36,721 nt of DNA from Bacteroidales bacterium (GTDB lineage: Bacteria; Bacteroidota; Bacteroidia; Bacteroidales; VadinHA17). Position numbers and translations under genes: made by a program. Shown here one piece after another: positions 28,735 to 36,721 of this stretch. Position 1 is the first letter of the stretch. The number at the start of each line of letters is the position of its first letter. The notes below the pieces were generated by a model. It was not told the DNA's origin, ran no database searches, and worked only from the letters and a program-made list of their open reading frames with translations. Location: contig JAGGXD010000270.1 in NCBI GenBank assembly GCA_021163295.1, positions 1 to 36,721 on the forward strand. The letters are read 5' to 3'.

Positions 28735-30027
28735 TCAATATAAAGAAAGTGCATTTTCATAAACCTCTTTTACTTTCAATGCTGAATTCTCCCAACTTAG
28801 ATCATCTACTTCCTTTTTGCCATATTTTGTAAACATCTTTGTTAATGCCGGATATTTTAAGATACCATAAATTGAATCTGCCATCGCATCAATATCCCAG
28901 AAATCCGTCTTAATCGCATGAGTAAGAATCTCAGCCACTCCCGATTGATTTGAGATAATAACAGGAACATTAGATTGCAAAGCTTCAAGTGGGGATATCC
29001 CAAATGGTTCCGAGATAGAGGGCATAATATAAACATCACTCAAACGAAGCATTTCATAAACATCATCACCTCTTAAGAAACCTGTAAAATTAAATTTATT
29101 TGTAATTCCCAACCTGGCAGTCATTATTATCATATTGTTCATCATATCACCACTTCCAGCCATAACAAAACGAACATTATCCATTTTTTGTAATATTTTA
29201 CTTGCTGCCAGAATAAAATATTCAGGGCCTTTCTGAAAAGTAATCCTGCCCAAAAAAGTAACTATTTTTTCATCAGTGCCTTTTTTATATTTTGCCTTCT
29301 CATTTTCATTTAGCGGTTCCACTGCATTATAAACTGTAAAAACTTTGGCAGGGTTAATATGGTACTTATTAATTACGGTATCACGGGTAAGGTTACTAAC
29401 CGTAATAATCAAATCGGCAATATCCATTCCCTTTTTTTCAATTGCATAAACATCGGGATTAACCTTCCCTCCACTCCTGTCAAAATCGGTAGCATGCACA
29501 TGTATAACAAGTGGTTTCCCGGAGACTTCTTTTGCTGCAATTCCGGCAGGATAAGCCAGCCAGTCATGAGCATGAATCAGATCAAACTCGTTTTCTTCTG
29601 CGATTACAGAAGCTACAACGGAGTAATTTGCAATTTCTGTTAACAGATCAGGACCATATTTACCTGAAAATGAAATTTTCCCTTCGCTGTTTACCTGAAT
29701 AAAATTATATCTCCCTGAAACTTCCTTTTTCGATAATCGCCAAAAATCCTCAGGATCAATATAAGGAACAATATTCGATTTCACTTCCAGGTAATCCATT
29801 GCCTTACTAAAGTTCTTTAAATGAAGCTTCCTTTTCGTGATCTGAATATCTCCTGCTCCAAGAAGCTTCACTGACGTCTGATCCTCATCACCGTATGCTT
29901 TTGGAACGACAAAAGTAACATCAACATCCTTGATCCTGGAAAGTCCTTTTGTTAATCCGTAACTGGCAGTTCCTAATCCGCCTGAAATATGCGGGGGAAA
30001 TTCCCAACCAAACATTAGTACCTTCAT
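28735..30027 (-). CDS. GT4-family glycosyltransferase (glycogen synthase-like)
   Basis: MKVLMFGWEFPPHISGGLGTASYGLTKGL, IHAHDWLAYPAGIAAKE, VTFLGRITFQKGPEYFI, PSISEPFGISPLEALQSNVPVIIS. Start trimmed from 30081, which removes a 17-nt overlap with the upstream gene. Confidence 0.93.
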   Translation of the reverse strand: MKVLMFGWEFPPHISGGLGTASYGLTKGLSRIKDVDVTFVVPKAYGDEDQTSVKLLGAGDIQITKRKLHLKNFSKAMDYLEVKSNIVPYIDPEDFWRLSKKEVSGRYNFIQVNSEGKISFSGKYGPDLLTEIANYSVVASVIAEENEFDLIHAHDWLAYPAGIAAKEVSGKPLVIHVHATDFDRSGGKVNPDVYAIEKKGMDIADLIITVSNLTRDTVINKYHINPAKVFTVYNAVEPLNENEKAKYKKGTDEKIVTFLGRITFQKGPEYFILAASKILQKMDNVRFVMAGSGDMMNNMIIMTARLGITNKFNFTGFLRGDDVYEMLRLSDVYIMPSISEPFGISPLEALQSNVPVIISNQSGVAEILTHAIKTDFWDIDAMADSIYGILKYPALTKMFTKYGKKEVDDLSWENSALKVKEVYENALSLY

Positions 30028-30064
30028 ATTTCCTGTTTTTACTGCGAGTGGTGCTGAATTTATA

Positions 30065-32002
30065 TTATCTGTATTTTTCAATCAATTTCATTATTCTCAA
30101 TATTTCAGCAACACTCCATGCCTGTGAAATTGCTCCTTTTGGTTTATGTGGAGGATTCCCATCATAAATCTCAGAAATTGAACTAATTCCATGTTCACAC
30201 ATAACATTTTTAAACCCTTCAATCAATTTACTTACGAATTCAACTCCTTTTTCCTTATATAGTTTTAAATAACCTTCACAAAAGGGACCCAGCAGCCATG
30301 GCCAAACTGTTCCCTGATGATATGCCTTATCTCTCTGTTCCTGATTTCCCTCATATATACCTTTATAATCCGGTGATTTTGGTGATAAGGTACGTAATCC
30401 CCTGGGAGTCAATAATTCTTTTTTAATTCTTCTTAATACCTGTTCTTTAATTTCATCATTCAAAGGACTGTATTTCAATGAAACTGCAAACACCTGATTT
30501 GGTCTTACAGAAAGATTTTTGTATTCACCATCAACATAATCTGCGAGATAAGATTTGTCAGGACAATAAAAAGTTTCAAAAAATGATTCCCTTATTATCT
30601 CAGGAATATTTTTCCATGATTCAATAAATTTTTTATCCTTTGCTTTTTCGGCAAGTTCAAGGCTAAACATTACAGCATTATACCATAATGCATTTATTTC
30701 AACGGCATATCCTTTCCTCTGCGTTACAGGTATTCCATCTACAATCGCATCCATCCAGGTCAAAGCCTTTCCCTCTTCGCCAGCATATATTAATCCATTC
30801 TGCATTTTAATATTATAACCCGTCCCGTTACGATATGCATTAAGAATAGATTTTAAAGCAGGTCCATATTTTTTCCAAACAGAAATATCATTGTTTATAT
30901 ATTCAGCATATTTCTGAACAGCCCAGGAGAACCATAAAGGAGCGTCCACCGAATTATAAGACAGATCGTTTTCACTCCCCATATTAGGAAAAAGTCCATC
31001 TTTCAACATCGAAATTTGTGTGTCCAGTACCGCTTTGCATGTTTTGGGATCATCTAAAGAAAGGGTTAAACCGGGTAATGAAACAAAAGTATCCCGCCCC
31101 CAGGAGTCAAACCACGGAAATCCGGCTATTATTTCTGTTCTTCCCTTTTTTCTTACAATAAATTGTTGTGCGGCATTGATTAGACTGTTTTTAAAATCGC
31201 TTCTGGGAATTCTCTTTTTCTCTTCGATCGTGAATTTTCTTTTCAAACCTGCCGTATCAATTTCGACAGTGCTTCCCGAAAAAACAATACTTTCTCCGTT
31301 TTTTATCGCCATTTCAAAGTATCCCGGTACAAAGAGATCCTCCTTATAATCATATCCCCTGTGTTGTTCTTCCGCATATTCGATATTATAAAACCAATCC
31401 GGTACGGGAATAAATTCTGTGTTTTTAGAAAATTGCATATGAAGATAAGGGTAATTAGTGTATAATTTCGATTTTATACCATTGGCAATAAATTCAATTT
31501 TTGTATTCGCATCCATATTTGCTTTACTCAAAGAATGTGAATTTCTGAAAGCCAGAAAAGGTTTAAACCTGAGCCGGGTCTCAGAATGACTCTCCAGCAA
31601 AGTATACTTTATAAGTATTTGTTCCATGTTTTCAACCAGCAATTTTTCTTTACTCAATACAACTCCGCCAACCCGGATAATTGTTCTGGGAATTGTTTCA
31701 GTTTCAAAATCCCTGATATATTTATGCCCTCCGGGTTCATAAATGTTTCCCTGGTATTTGTGAATCCCAATATTAAACTCTTTCCCGTGTTGAATAATAG
31801 TTTCATCTAAAGAAGATAATAGCACATGCTTACCACCTATTCGTTCAACAGGACAAATTAATAAACCATGATATTTTCTTGTATTGCAACCTGTAATGGT
31901 TGTGCAAGCATATGCACCTGCTCTGTTTGACCTTAATATCTCCTTATTGAGAGAATATTCAAGGTTAATCAATTGTTGCTTGTCGAATTTCAGGTAGTTC
32001 AT
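30065..32002 (-). CDS. Glycogen debranching enzyme (amylo-alpha-1,6-glucosidase family)
   Basis: EILRSNRAGAYACTTITGCNTRKYHGLLI, AGFPWFDSWGRDTFVSLPGLTL, ALTWMDAIVDGIPVTQRKGYAVEINALWYNA, YHQGTVWPWLLGPF. Confidence 0.95.
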   Translation of the reverse strand: MNYLKFDKQQLINLEYSLNKEILRSNRAGAYACTTITGCNTRKYHGLLICPVERIGGKHVLLSSLDETIIQHGKEFNIGIHKYQGNIYEPGGHKYIRDFETETIPRTIIRVGGVVLSKEKLLVENMEQILIKYTLLESHSETRLRFKPFLAFRNSHSLSKANMDANTKIEFIANGIKSKLYTNYPYLHMQFSKNTEFIPVPDWFYNIEYAEEQHRGYDYKEDLFVPGYFEMAIKNGESIVFSGSTVEIDTAGLKRKFTIEEKKRIPRSDFKNSLINAAQQFIVRKKGRTEIIAGFPWFDSWGRDTFVSLPGLTLSLDDPKTCKAVLDTQISMLKDGLFPNMGSENDLSYNSVDAPLWFSWAVQKYAEYINNDISVWKKYGPALKSILNAYRNGTGYNIKMQNGLIYAGEEGKALTWMDAIVDGIPVTQRKGYAVEINALWYNAVMFSLELAEKAKDKKFIESWKNIPEIIRESFFETFYCPDKSYLADYVDGEYKNLSVRPNQVFAVSLKYSPLNDEIKEQVLRRIKKELLTPRGLRTLSPKSPDYKGIYEGNQEQRDKAYHQGTVWPWLLGPFCEGYLKLYKEKGVEFVSKLIEGFKNVMCEHGISSISEIYDGNPPHKPKGAISQAWSVAEILRIMKLIEKYR

Positions 32003-32005
32003 AAA

Positions 32006-32020
32006 AACAATCTGATTGTT
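32006..32020. promoter_or_regulatory. Inverted repeat AACAAT-CTG-ATTGTT next to the debranching enzyme start
   Basis: Perfect 6-3-6 inverted repeat, 4 nt upstream of the ATG (32000..32002). Confidence 0.4.
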
Positions 32021-32049
32021 AATATTGATAATAATGTAATCTGTAAATT

Positions 32050-32062
32050 CTGTTAATAACAG
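32050..32062. promoter_or_regulatory. Palindrome CTGTTA-A-TAACAG upstream of the glycogen debranching operon
   Basis: Perfect 6-1-6 palindrome in the divergent intergenic region. Confidence 0.45.
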
Positions 32063-32189
32063 GACGAAATTAAAATTTAGAAAATGCGTACAAATGTCTG
32101 AAATAAAAATGTGTTATTCAAATGGATAGAAATATTTATTAATAAAATAACGTAAATAATACCCGGTTATTAAAACCACAAAATTTAAT

Positions 32190-32197
32190 TATCTTCG
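32190..32197 (+). promoter_or_regulatory. Putative -7 element (TATCTTCG) for the TlpA-like pair
   Basis: TAnnTTcG variant in the 298-bp divergent intergenic region; -33 not evident. Confidence 0.3.
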
Positions 32198-32300
32198 CTG
32201 CATTAAATAAAAACGTTTTATAGCCAAAAATCAGGACATAAAACATTTACGAAAAATAATAAATTCAAAATATATTTTATCACTAAATAAATAAATAAAA

Positions 32301-33458
32301 ATGAGAAAAATTCTGATAATACTTGTTGTTACATTATTTGTTGCCTCTTGTTCAAAGGACGGTTATAAAATTTCCGGTATCCTTGATAACGCGGCTGGTA
32401 ACACCCTGACTTTGGAGTTAGTAAAAACACAAAGTCTCGAAACTGTTGATTCTGTTGTGATTGATGCTTCCGGACAATTTGAAATGAAAGGAGAACTTGA
32501 AAATGCTGATTATTTCCTGTTAAAAAAAGATCAAAAGAATCTTATTACCCTAATACTTGAACCTGAACAACACCTTACAATTACCGGAGATCTTGAAAAC
32601 TTTGCAAAGAATTACGATGTAACCGGTTCTGCCGGATCAAAATTGGTTAAAGAGTTTAATACATATCTTGATGAAACATTAAGCAAAATAACAGAATTGA
32701 ACAAGATATATAGTGACAGTCTTGGCAGCCCCAATATGGCAGAAATAGTTAATGACCTGCGTATGAGATCTGAGATAATACTTGAGGAACAGAGAGCTTT
32801 TTCTGCTGAATTTATCAAAAATAATACAGGATCACTTGCATGTCTTCTTGTTTTATATCAACAAATAGCTCCACAATATAATGTCTTTGACCCCATGAAA
32901 GATTACAAATATTTTTTCATGGTTGATTCAGCTATCTATGATAAATACAGTCAATCAGGCGCAGCTTCAACATTACATGCTCATGTAACAGATCTAAAGG
33001 ATCGACTTGAAAAAAAATTGGAAAAGGAAAAATTGACAAGTCTGGGATCTTTAGCTCCTGAGATAGCACTTCCAGCTCCTGAAGGAGATACAATAAAGCT
33101 ATCCTCAGCCCGGGGAAATATAGTGCTCCTCGATTTCTGGGCTGCCTGGTGCAAACCCTGCCGTGATGAAAACCCTAACCTGGTTGCTAATTATAAAAAA
33201 TATCATGATATGGGCTTTGAGATATTTCAGGTTTCGCTTGACCAAACACGAGACCAATGGCTTAAAGGAATTGAAGATGACAAATTAGGAGAGTGGATAC
33301 ATGTAAGCGATCTTAAATACTGGAATTCAGTAGTTGTTCCCGCATATTATATTGAGGGTATTCCGACAAATTTCCTGCTAGACAAAGAAGGAAAAATTAT
33401 CGCAAAAAATTTACGAGGGAAAGCTCTGAGTAATAAACTAATAGAACTTTTTGAATGA
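32301..33458 (+). CDS. TlpA-family thioredoxin-like lipoprotein with N-terminal DUF4369-like domain
   Basis: Lipobox (LFVASCSK); KISGILDNAAGNTLTLELV; IVLLDFWAAWCKPCRDENPNLV (intact CxxC at 33150..33161); GIPTNFLLDKEGKIIAKNLRG. Confidence 0.9.
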   Translation: MRKILIILVVTLFVASCSKDGYKISGILDNAAGNTLTLELVKTQSLETVDSVVIDASGQFEMKGELENADYFLLKKDQKNLITLILEPEQHLTITGDLENFAKNYDVTGSAGSKLVKEFNTYLDETLSKITELNKIYSDSLGSPNMAEIVNDLRMRSEIILEEQRAFSAEFIKNNTGSLACLLVLYQQIAPQYNVFDPMKDYKYFFMVDSAIYDKYSQSGAASTLHAHVTDLKDRLEKKLEKEKLTSLGSLAPEIALPAPEGDTIKLSSARGNIVLLDFWAAWCKPCRDENPNLVANYKKYHDMGFEIFQVSLDQTRDQWLKGIEDDKLGEWIHVSDLKYWNSVVVPAYYIEGIPTNFLLDKEGKIIAKNLRGKALSNKLIELFE

Positions 33459-34606
33459 AAAAAATTGTCCTTTTCTTTCCACTGATAATTCTTTTTGCCT
33501 GCGGACGAAATCATGTCAGAGTAAGCGGGGTTATTAAAGAAACTGAGAAGGAAATGATTTACCTTGATAAAATGGGTGTCGGGGATATTGTTTCTGTTGA
33601 CTCATCCGGAATTAACAAGCATGGGGAATTTAATTTAAAAACAAAAGCCTCCGAACTAAATTTTTACCGGTTGCGACTTTCAGATAACAATTTTGTAACT
33701 TTATTAACAGGACCCGGAGAAAAAATCAGGATAACCTCAAATAAAGAATATCTTCCTGAAAATTATGAATTAACTGGTTCAGAGAATTCTCAAAAAATAA
33801 AATTCCTTGACAATCACCTGCTGAAAACTCAGAAAAAGCTCGATTCCCTTACCAATTTATTTAAAGAACTCAATAACAAACCCGGATTTGATACAATCAG
33901 TGAAGGGCTTAATGAAGCATACCTGAAGGTTGAAAACGAACAAAGGAATTTTAATATCAGATTTGTTCTGGAAAACCTCAATTCACTTGCCTCAATCAAA
34001 GCCTTATACCAAAAGTTTGATGAGAATACATATGTTTTATATAAGAACCGGGATCTGCAATATCTTAAAATTGTTTCAGATTCATTGCAAAAGGCATATC
34101 CTGAATCGAAACATACCAAAGCACTTGTAGCAGACCTGGAAAAGGGTTTGAATCGTTATAACCAATTGCGTATTAATCAGATAATTGAGAATATGCCCAA
34201 AACAGCACTGGATGTTCAATTACCTGATATTAATGGAGATACGATAAGTTTATTATCAAATAGAGGGAAATATGTTCTGTTAAGCTTCTGGTCAACCGCT
34301 TCTGAGGCATGTTTAAAGGAAAATCTGATATTTAAATCATTATATAAAAAATATAACCGTAAAGGATTTGAAATATACCAGGTATGTATAAACAACGATA
34401 TTGTAAAATGGGAAAAAGCAGTAAAATTCGATGAATTGCCATGGATATCTGTTATTGATACAGATCCTGAAAAATCTGGTGTAGCCCGTATGTTCAATAT
34501 CCAGTCTGTTCCTTTTAACTACATGTTTGACAAGGAAGGAAATATTATTGGTAAGGACCTTCATGGAAGGGTTTTAAATATAAAAATGAATCAGCTTTTT
34601 GAATAA
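33455..34606 (+). CDS. Paralogous DUF4369/TlpA-like lipoprotein with degenerate active site
   Basis: Lipobox (LIILFACGR); same domain order as the preceding gene; ATGA start/stop overlap; active-site equivalent is LLSFWSTASEACLKEN (CxxC changed to SxxC, 34301..34312). Confidence 0.88.
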   Translation: MKKIVLFFPLIILFACGRNHVRVSGVIKETEKEMIYLDKMGVGDIVSVDSSGINKHGEFNLKTKASELNFYRLRLSDNNFVTLLTGPGEKIRITSNKEYLPENYELTGSENSQKIKFLDNHLLKTQKKLDSLTNLFKELNNKPGFDTISEGLNEAYLKVENEQRNFNIRFVLENLNSLASIKALYQKFDENTYVLYKNRDLQYLKIVSDSLQKAYPESKHTKALVADLEKGLNRYNQLRINQIIENMPKTALDVQLPDINGDTISLLSNRGKYVLLSFWSTASEACLKENLIFKSLYKKYNRKGFEIYQVCINNDIVKWEKAVKFDELPWISVIDTDPEKSGVARMFNIQSVPFNYMFDKEGNIIGKDLHGRVLNIKMNQLFE

Positions 34607-34620
34607 GCACTAATGTAACT

Positions 34621-35370
34621 GTGAAACCCGGGGAAAAAATATATTTCGCATCTGACTTCCACCTTGGATTCCCTTCTTACGAAAAAAGTTTAGAGAGGGA
34701 AAAAAAGGTTGTCAGATGGCTTGATAGCATCCGTTTCGATGCCAGGGAGATCTATTTATTAGGTGATATCTTTGATTACTGGTTCGAGTACAAGCAAGTA
34801 GTTCCACGAGGATTTACACGGTTTCTGGGAAAGATTTCCGAGATTACTGACTCAGGTATCCCGGTTCATTTTTTTACCGGGAATCATGATATCTGGGTTT
34901 TTGATTATCTGCCACGGGAAACGGGAGTAATTCTGCACCGCGAACCGGTGATAAAAGAATTCAACGGATTAAAATTTTATCTCGGACACGGTGATGGCCT
35001 GGGCTCGGGTGATAAGAGATACAAATTATTAAAAAAAATATTTACATCTAAAACCCTTCAATGGCTTTATGCCAGATTACATCCCAATTTCTCAGTTTGG
35101 TTCGCTCATAAATGGTCGCATAGCAGCAGGTTTTCAAAAGTAAATGATCCATTTAAAGGTGAAGACAAAGAATCACTAACAATTTATGCCAAAGAAATGC
35201 TCAAAACACAGCATTTTGACTATTTCATTTTCGGTCACCGGCATATTACCCTAAATCATCCCTTAACAGACAAATCCCGGTTTATTCATACCGGTGATTG
35301 GATAAATAATTTCAGCTATTGTGTTTTTGATGGAGAAAAAGTCGAAATAAAATTTTTTATTTCAAAATAA
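34621..35370 (+). CDS. lpxH: UDP-2,3-diacylglucosamine diphosphatase-like metallophosphoesterase
   Basis: GTG start; YFASDFHLGFPS, EIYLLGDIFDYWFEY, FFTGNHDIW, FYLGHGDGLGSGDKRYK, YFIFGHRHI. Confidence 0.85.
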   Translation: MKPGEKIYFASDFHLGFPSYEKSLEREKKVVRWLDSIRFDAREIYLLGDIFDYWFEYKQVVPRGFTRFLGKISEITDSGIPVHFFTGNHDIWVFDYLPRETGVILHREPVIKEFNGLKFYLGHGDGLGSGDKRYKLLKKIFTSKTLQWLYARLHPNFSVWFAHKWSHSSRFSKVNDPFKGEDKESLTIYAKEMLKTQHFDYFIFGHRHITLNHPLTDKSRFIHTGDWINNFSYCVFDGEKVEIKFFISK

Positions 35371-36511
35371 ACGCAATCAGTACCCCCAGGTAGTTACCAA
35401 CAGCATAACCTGCAATTCCTACTGTCAGTCCGGTAAGAATAATTTCCCTGTTCTTCAATGCACCTGCAATAACCGGAACAAACGGAGGAGAACAGATCAA
35501 TGCACTTCCTGAGATTATTACTGTATCAGCATCAATATTAAACAATTTGGCAATAAAAACGTGCAATATGTGAGATCCGAACATTGCCAGTCCAACATAC
35601 CAAAATAATGAAAATGAAATATTAGCCAGTTTTGTAAGATCTGCCATAGAAGAAACCACCAGGCAGAAAATCAGGATAATATACATCCCTGTCTGGAAAG
35701 TTTTTTTTATCTCTTTTATCTTTGGCACAAAAGAAAACGCTATTCCAAAGGTTGTTATGAAAAGGATGATCCCTGCAGTTGAAAAACTTTCCGGTAACAG
35801 CATGCTGATTGCATAGCTGACACCCACAATTGCAAGAGACAAACCAAATGCTCCCAATAATGGTAAGAATGTGCCTTTTTTAAACATTCCGGTGTAATCA
35901 TCAAAATCATCTTCAATATTTCCTTGTGATAAACTCGCCCTATCATTGTCCGGGCTTTTATAAGGCGGAAGTATTTTAAGAAAAACTCTTTGTCCGATAG
36001 AAAGAATAAAAACCAGATACAATGCTCCCAGTGAAAGCTCATATGTATGTGTCATGATATAGAGTTCCTGATCCACTCCCAGGGCAGTTTTCATAGCTGC
36101 AAGGTTAGGAGTACCACCGGTATAAATTCCAACAAGCATACCTGCCACTTTCCATATATCATCAATACTACCCTTGAAAATGAAGTAACCTGCAAAAACC
36201 ATAACAATCACCGTAAACAAACCAATTGCCAGTGAAGTCATTGCTGTTCCTGCCATTTTAAACCATTTCTTCACATCCATTGAGAATAAAATAAGGGGCA
36301 GGGCAATCGGGATAGTAAGATTTGTCATCAGGTTCTGATATTTATCCGCACCATCAGGTAAAATATCAATATTCCCAAGAATTAATCCTATTGCATAACA
36401 AATCAGTACAGCTCCTACCTTTTTCATAATGGAAAACTGAGTTTCCAGATATAAAATAACCACAGGAGCAATCACAAAAAAGATGATCATGATAATTAGC
36501 TTCAGGCTCAT
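35357..36511 (-). CDS. DUF819-family integral membrane protein
   Basis: Many TM helices; MLVGIYTGGTPNLAAMKTALGVD; IISGSALICSPPFVPVIAGALKNREIILTGLTVGIAGYAVGNYLG. Confidence 0.85.
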   Translation of the reverse strand: MSLKLIIMIIFFVIAPVVILYLETQFSIMKKVGAVLICYAIGLILGNIDILPDGADKYQNLMTNLTIPIALPLILFSMDVKKWFKMAGTAMTSLAIGLFTVIVMVFAGYFIFKGSIDDIWKVAGMLVGIYTGGTPNLAAMKTALGVDQELYIMTHTYELSLGALYLVFILSIGQRVFLKILPPYKSPDNDRASLSQGNIEDDFDDYTGMFKKGTFLPLLGAFGLSLAIVGVSYAISMLLPESFSTAGIILFITTFGIAFSFVPKIKEIKKTFQTGMYIILIFCLVVSSMADLTKLANISFSLFWYVGLAMFGSHILHVFIAKLFNIDADTVIISGSALICSPPFVPVIAGALKNREIILTGLTVGIAGYAVGNYLGVLIAFILK

Positions 36512-36721
36512 AACTCAATGATTTAGTTAATAAATAGGAAATGACAAATCAAAAGATAATTTGATTGTAGAAGTGTTAGACAAGTATTATTTAGGGAACT
36601 ATTGATACTTATTATATTTTTAAAACCTCTAATTAAATAAAAAAAATAGAAAATGAAGTTTTTTATTTAAAATTTATATGAATTAAATTAATTTAGATGA
36701 TCTGATTTTTCGTAATTATTA

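Noticed and set aside
1-36721. tRNA, rRNA, CRISPR arrays, transposases, phage genes
   Set aside because: Looked for by eye and not recognised; a tRNAscan/Infernal run would be needed to exclude small RNAs formally.

Overview
A gene-dense Bacteroidetes/Bacteroidales-like chromosomal window: A-rich ribosome-binding regions, TonB receptors, DUF4249, a T9SS sorting domain and TAnnTTTG-type -7 elements. From left to right it contains: (1) a 5'-truncated S15 peptidase and a GH5 lipoprotein; (2) a nucleoside hydrolase-FmdE-like fusion followed by a TonB receptor, a TPR-like protein and a LytS/LytTR two-component pair, which is the best candidate for an undescribed uptake/sensing system; (3) a conserved-looking 60-aa membrane protein and an APH-family kinase; (4) a TonB receptor/DUF4249 pair and a T9SS-secreted CotH protein; (5) HIT, greA, small envelope proteins, a degenerate Rieske-like lipoprotein, ahcY and ribF; (6) a glycogen cluster with glgB, a giant GT3-GT35 synthase-phosphorylase fusion, GH57, GT4 and a debranching enzyme; (7) tandem DUF4369/TlpA-like lipoproteins, one with a broken CxxC, then an LpxH-like hydrolase and a DUF819 membrane protein. 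Non-coding highlights are a terminator-like hairpin plus U9 tract in the greA leader, a 9-nt-period array after the ahcY stop that reads as a G-quadruplex motif on the ahcY sense strand, and operator-like palindromes upstream of the debranching enzyme and the first TonB receptor. No tRNA, rRNA, CRISPR array or transposase was recognised. All family calls are by eye from motifs; no searches were run.
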